A stretch of 64,000 bases of DNA from Alistipes timonensis JC136. Lineage in GTDB: Bacteria > Bacteroidota > Bacteroidia > Bacteroidales > Rikenellaceae. The notes beneath the pieces were generated by a model. That model had not been told where the DNA came from. It did not search any database and was given only the letters and a program-made list of their open reading frames with translations. How positions within the stretch are numbered: the first letter of the stretch is position 1; the number at the start of each line of letters is the position of its first letter. A program made the translations under genes and the position numbers. The DNA lies in NCBI RefSeq assembly GCF_900107675.1, contig NZ_FNRI01000002.1:124001-188000 (forward strand), written 5' to 3'. This document shows, piece after piece, positions 58,607 through 64,000 of this stretch.

Positions 58607-60178
58607 TTACATTTCACTCGCTTCCGGCATATACTGACGGATCAGCGCGCCGGTCGTGTCGCAAATGGTTTTGAAGGCATTCTGCTCCTTGTCGGCCATG
58701 TTGACGATGAACTCTCCGCCCTCCATCGTGCCGTAAGCCTCCAGGTCGTCGAACATACCGAGAACCGAGAGCGCTATTTCCACCTGCGGCATCCCGTATC
58801 CTCCGGTCAGCTGGGCCACCAGAGCGTTCAGGCCTTTGAAATCGAGCCAAAACGTGCCGGACTTACCCTTCACGATGCGGTCCAGCGACGTCAGCGACTC
58901 GATTTTCGTCCCGTCGAGCGCCGATTTCACGGCCACGTCGGTCGTGCAGTAAAGCACCTTGTTCTTCACGCCGAACAGCACCGAAATACCGCCCATGCTG
59001 AACATATATTCCCCCTCGGCGGTCTGCTGGATAGGCATACCCGCCAGGTTCGTGACGATCGTCTGCAACACGGCGGGATCATTGACCTCGACCAGCAGCG
59101 ATGCGACCGGATAGCGTCCGTCCGGGGTCATTCCCGAGAACGAGATCACGCAGTCGCCGTCGAAGGCGTCGAACACCTGTTTGATCATCGGATTGCCCAG
59201 CATCATGCCGTAACCGGGCATGGCGGCCAGCATCGCATAGAGCTTTTCGCCGTCGAGCCCATAGGAAGCCGCGCCGATGCTGTTGGCGGGCACGTAGCGC
59301 AGCAGGGCGCCGGTCTGGGGCTTCACATAGGCGTAAAACTCCATCGCCTTCTTCTCGCTCTCCTTATCCTTGTAATTCATCACAGCGTCGCTGACGATGC
59401 GTCCCTTCTCGAAATTGGAGGAGCCTATCATCACGGCCCCCTTCAGTGCATTCATCATGGGCATCGCACCCAGCATCGAATAATTCGCCATAACCGGCAA
59501 ATTGTCATACGGCATGACCATATTCACATCGTTGCGTGCGGACAGCCGCGCGGCAACGACCTTGTCGCCCATCAGGCTCTCGCCCTGCTTCTGGGCGAAC
59601 AGTCCCCGCACCTTTGCCTCGATATCCCCGCCGCAGGTTTGGAAATAAAGCATGCAGGCAATGTCATTATAGGCGCAAACGCCGGTCGCAGCCGTATCCT
59701 CGCCGATCTTCACGACCGAAACTCCGTTCTCGGTCACCGCTTCGGTACCGCTCTTCTCGTTGATCCGCGCGATCAGTGCATCCAGTTTCGACTTGTCGCC
59801 GACCGGGAACAGCAGGCCGCCGCGAACCTCGGGGTTATTGATGTCGGAACCGCTCATCGACATGAACATAAACAGGTCTTTTTTCAGGTCGAGGCCCGAT
59901 TCGGCCGGATTCTCCAGCAGCGAAAGCAGGTACTCGGACTCCTCGGCGGAGAGGTTCTCCGCCTTGCCCAGCTCCGCTTTCAGACGGTCGAGAAGGGGGT
60001 TGCAGGCAGCGTCGCACGCGCCGCTCTTCTCCATGAGCGACGCGGGGTTGACCGACATCGTCATAAACGAATCGGCAGGCAGGAGATTCCGGTAATCGGC
60101 CCCGCCGCCGCAGGAGACGATCAGCGCAGCCACCGCCGCAAGGCAGGCCAGTTTCACGATGGGTAAAAAGTTTTTCAT
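58607..60178 (-). CDS. DUF4836-family lipoprotein
   Basis: A 523-residue protein with lipobox VSC (Cys23) followed by GGGADYRNLLPADS. 'YRNLLPADSFMTMSVNPASLMEKSG' type N-terminus and repeated 'FDAFDGDCVISFSGMTPDG' and 'TTDVAVKSALDG' elements match the Bacteroidota DUF4836 family, a periplasmic or surface protein of unknown function with two related halves. It is a single-gene transcript with its own promoter (60216-60223) and terminator. Confidence 0.82.
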   Translation of the reverse strand: MKNFLPIVKLACLAAVAALIVSCGGGADYRNLLPADSFMTMSVNPASLMEKSGACDAACNPLLDRLKAELGKAENLSAEESEYLLSLLENPAESGLDLKKDLFMFMSMSGSDINNPEVRGGLLFPVGDKSKLDALIARINEKSGTEAVTENGVSVVKIGEDTAATGVCAYNDIACMLYFQTCGGDIEAKVRGLFAQKQGESLMGDKVVAARLSARNDVNMVMPYDNLPVMANYSMLGAMPMMNALKGAVMIGSSNFEKGRIVSDAVMNYKDKESEKKAMEFYAYVKPQTGALLRYVPANSIGAASYGLDGEKLYAMLAAMPGYGMMLGNPMIKQVFDAFDGDCVISFSGMTPDGRYPVASLLVEVNDPAVLQTIVTNLAGMPIQQTAEGEYMFSMGGISVLFGVKNKVLYCTTDVAVKSALDGTKIESLTSLDRIVKGKSGTFWLDFKGLNALVAQLTGGYGMPQVEIALSVLGMFDDLEAYGTMEGGEFIVNMADKEQNAFKTICDTTGALIRQYMPEASEM

Positions 60179-60215
60179 AAAATGAAATGATTAAGGGTAT
60201 ATTCTATTCAGTAGC

Positions 60216-60223
60216 AAAGGTAT
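60216..60223 (-). promoter_or_regulatory. -7 promoter element of the DUF4836 gene
   Basis: Reads TACCTTTG on the minus strand, 38 bp ahead of the start codon at 60178. No TTTG stands at the usual -33 distance. Confidence 0.55.
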
Positions 60224-60304
60224 AAAATTCGGGGAATGATACGCCGATCCGGGCAAATAAAATCACACATCGCCCCGAAAATTCCTATTCCGGGAATAAA
60301 TTGC

Positions 60305-60312
60305 TATTTTTG
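60305..60312 (+). promoter_or_regulatory. -7 promoter element of rmuC
   Basis: TATTTTTG followed by GCAGG. It lies 25 bp ahead of ATG 60337 and so rules out the in-frame start at 60301. Confidence 0.6.
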
Positions 60313-60336
60313 CAGGGAACACACGACCGAACAGCC

Positions 60337-61758
60337 ATGACCCTCTTTTTCATCCTGACGACCTGCTGCCTGACGGCGATCCTCATCTTCGCCCTGCTCC
60401 TGTGGCGCAGGGAGTCGCGCCGGCTTGCCGACGCCGACGCACGCGAACGCGAAGCCACGGCCCGCCTTTCGGCCGCCGAGGCCCGGCTGGCCGCAGCCGA
60501 ACAGGCCGCCTCGGCCGAAAAGGAGTTCCGCCTGCGCTACGAGGAGCAGGTGCGGTCGCTGACCGAACAACGTTCGCGCACCGAGGCCGAGCTGGCCGCG
60601 CTGCGTGCCGCGTCCGAGGCCGAGATCGCCGCCCTGCGGCAGCGGAACGCCGAGGAGCGCGAAGCCGAGCGCACGGAGCGCGAAAAGACCGAGGAGCGTT
60701 TCCGGGCGCAGTTCCGGAACCTGGCGACGGAGATTCTGGGCGAGCAGACCCAGCATTTCAAACAGACCAGCAAGGAGTCGATCGACATCCTGCTTAAACC
60801 GTTCAAAGACAACATCGTCGATTTCCGCAAACGGGTCGAGGAGATCTACACCACGCAGACCTCGCAGCGCGGCGAGCTGAAATCGGAACTCAAACGCCTC
60901 ATGGAGCTCAACCAGAACATCTCGGCCGAGGCCCGCAACCTGACCGACGCCCTGAAAGGCAACTCGAAGGTGCAGGGCGACTGGGGCGAGATGCTGCTGG
61001 AGACGATCCTCGACAGTTCGGCGCTTTCGAAAGGCATCCACTACGAGACGCAGTACAACATCAAAGACGAGGAAGGGCGCAACCTGCGTCCCGACGTGGT
61101 GCTGCACCTGCCCGAGAAAAAAGACATCGTCATCGACTCGAAAGTCTCACTCACGGCCTTCGTGGGCTACACCTCGGCCGACACGGAGGAAGAGCGGCGG
61201 CGCCATCTCGCGGCACACGTCGCGTCGGTCCGCCAGCACGTCACCGAACTGGGCCGCAAGGAGTACCAGCGGCGGCTGAACTCCCCCGATTTCGTCATCA
61301 TGTTCGTCCCCAATGAACCGGCGTTCCTCGCGGCATTGCAGAACGATCCGTCCATCTGGTCCGACGCCTACGACAAGAAAGTGATCGTCTCCTCGCCGAC
61401 GAACCTCTTCGCCCTGCTGAAACTCGTCGCCGACCTCTGGAAATACAACGACCAGGACAAAAACACCAAGGAGATAGCCGCCTGCGGACTGAAACTCTAC
61501 GAACAGTTGGTTGCCTTCACAGGATCGCTTGAAGGGGTCGGCACGGCGCTCGACAAAGCCCGCGACGCCTACGAGGACGCCCACAAGCGGCTCTGCACGG
61601 GCAACGACAACATCATCCGCGTCGGCGAGCGGCTGCGCAAAACAGCCCGCCTGCAGACCAAACGCCGGCATGCGGCGCGCACGCTCGAGATCGCCGACGC
61701 CGATACCGAAGACGATCTGCCGGAAGAACCGTCGGCCCTGCCCGAACAAACCGTGTAA
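60337..61758 (+). CDS. rmuC: DNA recombination protein RmuC
   Basis: A 473-residue protein. One N-terminal hydrophobic helix (about 2-22, 'LFFILTTCCLTAILIFALLL') is followed by a long coiled coil (about 25-165, rich in Glu/Arg/Ala) and the PD-(D/E)XK-like RmuC domain (about 180-430): 'KVQGDWGEMLLETILDSS', 'RPDVVLHLPEKKDIVIDSKVSLTAF' elements, 'FVIMFVPNEPAFLAAL' and 'VIVSSPTNLFALLKLVADLW'. RmuC limits DNA inversions and tandem recombination in E. coli. It is a lone gene with its own promoter and terminator. Confidence 0.95.
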   Translation: MTLFFILTTCCLTAILIFALLLWRRESRRLADADAREREATARLSAAEARLAAAEQAASAEKEFRLRYEEQVRSLTEQRSRTEAELAALRAASEAEIAALRQRNAEEREAERTEREKTEERFRAQFRNLATEILGEQTQHFKQTSKESIDILLKPFKDNIVDFRKRVEEIYTTQTSQRGELKSELKRLMELNQNISAEARNLTDALKGNSKVQGDWGEMLLETILDSSALSKGIHYETQYNIKDEEGRNLRPDVVLHLPEKKDIVIDSKVSLTAFVGYTSADTEEERRRHLAAHVASVRQHVTELGRKEYQRRLNSPDFVIMFVPNEPAFLAALQNDPSIWSDAYDKKVIVSSPTNLFALLKLVADLWKYNDQDKNTKEIAACGLKLYEQLVAFTGSLEGVGTALDKARDAYEDAHKRLCTGNDNIIRVGERLRKTARLQTKRRHAARTLEIADADTEDDLPEEPSALPEQTV

Positions 61759-61760
61759 AA

Positions 61761-61794
61761 AAAAATCCCCGCAACTCGCGTTGCGGGGATTTTT
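61761..61794. terminator. Bidirectional terminator after rmuC
   Basis: Perfect 14-bp stem AAAAATCCCCGCAA / TTGCGGGGATTTTT with CTCGCG loop, between convergent genes; its last base is the first of the opposite gene's stop codon. Confidence 0.92.
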
Positions 61795-62345
61795 CAGACT
61801 TTCCGCCAGCTTTTGCGCATCCGGCATTCGATCCCGGGCGTCGGGTCCGCCGCCATCGCCTCCACGATATCGTCCCACGATTCGTCGACCCAGCCGACCC
61901 GGCCCCGGCAGCGGCACAGCACCTCGACCGCCCAAATCCGCACCGCGACTTTCGCCGCCGGATCGACGGCCCATTCGGCTGCCGCTTCGGCAATCCGGTC
62001 CAGCGTCTCCGGCTCCGGCTCGTAACGCCCCAGCAGGTCGGCCATGATCTTCCCGAAATGCCGCCGCACACTGGCGTCGGCGCACGCCGGGAAATCCCGC
62101 CGGCAGAACTCCCCGGCGTGGGGCATGAAACGTTCGGGAACGGTGAAATAAATGCGTTCGAGGACATAGGCCCCGCGAAACAGCACCTTGTGCCTGACGG
62201 ATTTCGGAAGCTCCGGATGCGGATCGACGGTAACAGCATAGAGCCGGTCCACGGCATCCGCCCCGAGTACCGCCCGGGCCGCCTCGTCGGCGAAATTTTC
62301 ATAAAACCGCTCCGACAGGAGCTTCACGAGGTCCGCGTCAGTCAT
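61794..62345 (-). CDS. Hypothetical helical protein, last gene of the smpB-HAD-tsaB operon
   Basis: A 183-residue cytoplasmic protein without a signal or membrane segment. The sequence is almost all helical with alternating hydrophobic pattern, such as 'HKVLFRGAYVLERIYF' and 'KVAVRIWAVEVLCRC', and could form HEAT-like repeats. I recognise no catalytic motif. It starts 14 bp after the tsaB stop and is the last gene of the smpB-HAD-tsaB series. Proteins of this sort in related genomes are sometimes labelled adenylosuccinate lyase; none of that enzyme's signatures are seen here. Confidence 0.65.
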   Translation of the reverse strand: MTDADLVKLLSERFYENFADEAARAVLGADAVDRLYAVTVDPHPELPKSVRHKVLFRGAYVLERIYFTVPERFMPHAGEFCRRDFPACADASVRRHFGKIMADLLGRYEPEPETLDRIAEAAAEWAVDPAAKVAVRIWAVEVLCRCRGRVGWVDESWDDIVEAMAADPTPGIECRMRKSWRKV

Positions 62346-62359
62346 AGTACCGGCACCGC

Positions 62360-63067
62360 TCAAAAGAGCTTCTTGCGGGATGTCGTAACGACGAAATCTT
62401 TCAGGTAGAAAGGCTCGAAATAGGCAATGTCCTCCGTGCGGCCTTCGTCGAGGGCCTGCTGGGCCAGCCGCGCCAATCCGCGGGCCGACGGGGTCACCTC
62501 GACATACACGGCGTCGGGAAGCACGTCGGCGCACTTGCGGGCCCCGCTGCCGAAGATCACGAACGGACGCCCCTGACCACGGAACGCCGCGAAACTCCCC
62601 TCGTCGACCACCTCGGCCGAAACCTCGCCCTGCGGGCGTCCCTCGGAGTCGAAGACCTGTGCATAGACCTCCATGCGCCGGGCATCGACCATCGGACAGA
62701 GATAAGCCCCGTCCCAGTCATCGACCGAGAGAATTCCCGCCTCGTAATCCTCGCGGGCCACCTCGGCCAGCGCATCCAGCGACCCCACGGCCACCAGCGG
62801 TTTTTGCAGGCCGTAGCACAGCCCCTTGGCGAACGACACGCCGATACGCAGCCCCGTGTACGACCCGGGACCCTTGCCCACGGCCACGGCGTCGAGGTCG
62901 TCGGGCACGATGCCCGTCTCGCGCAGCAGTTCGTCGACGAATACGCCGACCTTGCGGGCGTGGTCGCGCCCCTCGTCGCTCTCGCGCAGCGACAGCAGTT
63001 CGCCGTCTTTGGCAATACCCACGGAACAGATGTCCGTACCGGTTTCAATGCAAAGTATCAAAGACAT
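62360..63067 (-). CDS. tsaB: tRNA threonylcarbamoyladenosine biosynthesis protein TsaB
   Basis: A 235-residue ASKHA-fold protein. It partners TsaD and TsaE to make the t6A modification at position 37 of ANN-decoding tRNAs. N-terminal 'LILCIETGTDICSVGIAKDGE' type strand-loop and 'VAVGKGPGSYTGLRIGVSFAKGL' (about 63-85, the TsaB hallmark) are clear. Length matches E. coli TsaB (231). It begins 11 bp after the HAD gene's stop. Confidence 0.94.
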   Translation of the reverse strand: MSLILCIETGTDICSVGIAKDGELLSLRESDEGRDHARKVGVFVDELLRETGIVPDDLDAVAVGKGPGSYTGLRIGVSFAKGLCYGLQKPLVAVGSLDALAEVAREDYEAGILSVDDWDGAYLCPMVDARRMEVYAQVFDSEGRPQGEVSAEVVDEGSFAAFRGQGRPFVIFGSGARKCADVLPDAVYVEVTPSARGLARLAQQALDEGRTEDIAYFEPFYLKDFVVTTSRKKLF

Positions 63068-63078
63068 ATCTTACTTTT

Positions 63079-63858
63079 TTATTCAATCACACCAAAATGC
63101 TCCAACGCCTTCCGGATACCGTCGTCGTCGACCGACGCCGTCACATAGTCCGCGGCGTTCAGCGCCTCGTCGCAGGCATTGCCCATCGCCACGCCGACGC
63201 CTGCGGCCCGGAGCATCGCCGCGTCGTTGCCGCCGTCGCCGAAAGCCATCGTCTCGCCGTGCGCAAAGCCGAAATGCGATGCGAATTCGGCCAGCCCCGT
63301 CGCCTTGTCGATGCCCCGGACATTGATGTCCGCGAATATCGGACACCAGCGCGACGCCACGAGCCCCGGCAATTCGGCCATCACCCGTTTTTCGAGTTCG
63401 GGATCGAAGTAAAAACACATCTGGCAACAATCGCCCCGGTCGAAAAGCGCCCGCAGGTCGACCTGTTCCGGAACCGGATGCGCCACCAGCTTCGCCAGAC
63501 GCACCACCTCGGGCGTCACGCGGTTGACGAAAACCCCGTCGTTCAGCTCCAGTCCGACCGGAAAATCCAGCTCTGCGGACAAAGCGAGCGACTTCTCGAA
63601 GTCTGCGCGCGGAATGGGATGCCGGGCGACCAGCGTTCCGTCGCGCATCAGGCAGTCGGCGCCGTTCAGCGCCACCACGCCGTCGTAGGGAATCTCCCCG
63701 AGCAGTTCCAGATCGGCAGCCGCGCGCCCCGTGGCGATGAAGAGCCGCACGCCGCGGGCATGCGCCCGCCGCAGCGCCTCCAACGCGGAAACCGGCACCT
63801 TGTGGGTTTTGAAACTGATCAACGTCCCGTCGACGTCCAGGAATATCGCCTTTATCAT
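63079..63858 (-). CDS. HAD-superfamily phosphatase, Cof/YidA type
   Basis: A 259-residue HAD phosphatase with cap type C2. Motif I 'AIFLDVDGTLISFKT' (nucleophile Asp8, acid Asp10), motif II 'LFIATGRAAADLELL' (about 38-52), motif III/IV 'MAFGDGGNDAAMLRAAGVGVAMGNA' split across 208-232. It dephosphorylates a small sugar phosphate or a cofactor; the substrate is not predictable. Its ATG overlaps the smpB stop (ATGA), suggesting translational coupling. Confidence 0.9.
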   Translation of the reverse strand: MIKAIFLDVDGTLISFKTHKVPVSALEALRRAHARGVRLFIATGRAAADLELLGEIPYDGVVALNGADCLMRDGTLVARHPIPRADFEKSLALSAELDFPVGLELNDGVFVNRVTPEVVRLAKLVAHPVPEQVDLRALFDRGDCCQMCFYFDPELEKRVMAELPGLVASRWCPIFADINVRGIDKATGLAEFASHFGFAHGETMAFGDGGNDAAMLRAAGVGVAMGNACDEALNAADYVTASVDDDGIRKALEHFGVIE

Positions 63859-64000
63859 CTTCGGTAGTTTTTCATCGCCTTATCCATCTCGCGCTTGGCA
63901 TCGTTCTCCTTCAGGTACTCGCGCTTGTCGTAGGACTTGCGGCCCCGGGCCAGTCCCACGACGACTTTGGCCAGCCCGCGCTCGTTCAGGAACATCCGCA
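63855..64000 (-). CDS. smpB: SsrA-binding protein SmpB, C-terminal fragment (runs off the window)
   Basis: The last 47 codons are present. 'GLAKVVVGLARGRKSYDKREYL' region, followed by a basic tail 'KENDAKREMDKAMKNYRR', is the conserved C-terminus of SmpB, which carries tmRNA to stalled ribosomes. The stop codon overlaps the HAD start (ATGA). The N-terminal part of the gene is outside the window. Confidence 0.93.
   Translation of the reverse strand, partial: RMFLNERGLAKVVVGLARGRKSYDKREYLKENDAKREMDKAMKNYRR

Overview
The window looks like a gut Bacteroidota chromosome, most likely a GC-rich Alistipes or close relative (inference). The grounds are paired SusC/SusD outer-membrane systems, many Cys-anchored lipoproteins, DUF4836/DUF4465/DUF4153-type proteins, the near absence of Shine-Dalgarno sites, and repeated use of the Bacteroidota promoter TTG-N19/20-TAnnTTTG (for example TATCTTTG) ahead of genes. 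No rRNA, tRNA, CRISPR array, transposase or phage gene was recognised.

Region 1 (1-27231) is a large polysaccharide-utilisation locus (PUL) with two divergent arms around a 0.9-kb control region (10473-11373). The minus arm encodes SusC-SusD-SusC-SusD and the start of a further surface lipoprotein. The plus arm encodes a GH2 beta-mannosidase-like enzyme, a ROK sugar kinase, a GmhA-type phosphoheptose isomerase with all expected active-site residues, an Ig-like/leucine-rich surface lipoprotein, two tandem GH36 alpha-galactosidase-like enzymes, a secreted metallo-beta-lactamase-fold hydrolase, an Ig-like lipoprotein with an endonuclease/exonuclease/phosphatase domain, a GH71/99 or WbsX-like lipoprotein, and a TIM-barrel lipoprotein. 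The kinase-isomerase pair inside a glycan-degradation operon suggests salvage of a heptose (or related manno sugar) to sedoheptulose-7-phosphate; this is the most original hypothesis here.

Region 2 (27232-29481) and region 4 (39545-40680) each carry a cobalamin riboswitch in front of a single surface lipoprotein (a PKD/Ig-like multidomain protein and a DUF4465-like protein). Neither has a btuB transporter beside it. Region 3 (29496-39522) is a rhamnose island: an AraC-family regulator plus GH78 rhamnosidase on the minus strand, and rhaB-rhaA-rhaT-rhaD plus a clan-A glycosidase on the plus strand.

Region 5 (40694-50125) holds fabD, a ROK regulator with three helically phased operator-like repeats, a GNAT acetyltransferase, galK, a glycerophosphodiesterase, and a glycerol-3-phosphate unit (DeoR-type regulator, glpD, glpT-like transporter) with a well-structured divergent operator region. 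Region 6 (50083-64000) is mostly housekeeping: a YgjP-like protease, a DUF4153 membrane protein, rlmB, an ABC-F protein, an HD hydrolase, rpe with a tandem-duplicated promoter, an ABC ATPase/FtsX-like permease pair, a DUF4836 lipoprotein, rmuC, and an operon of smpB (cut by the window end), a Cof-type HAD phosphatase, tsaB and a hypothetical gene.
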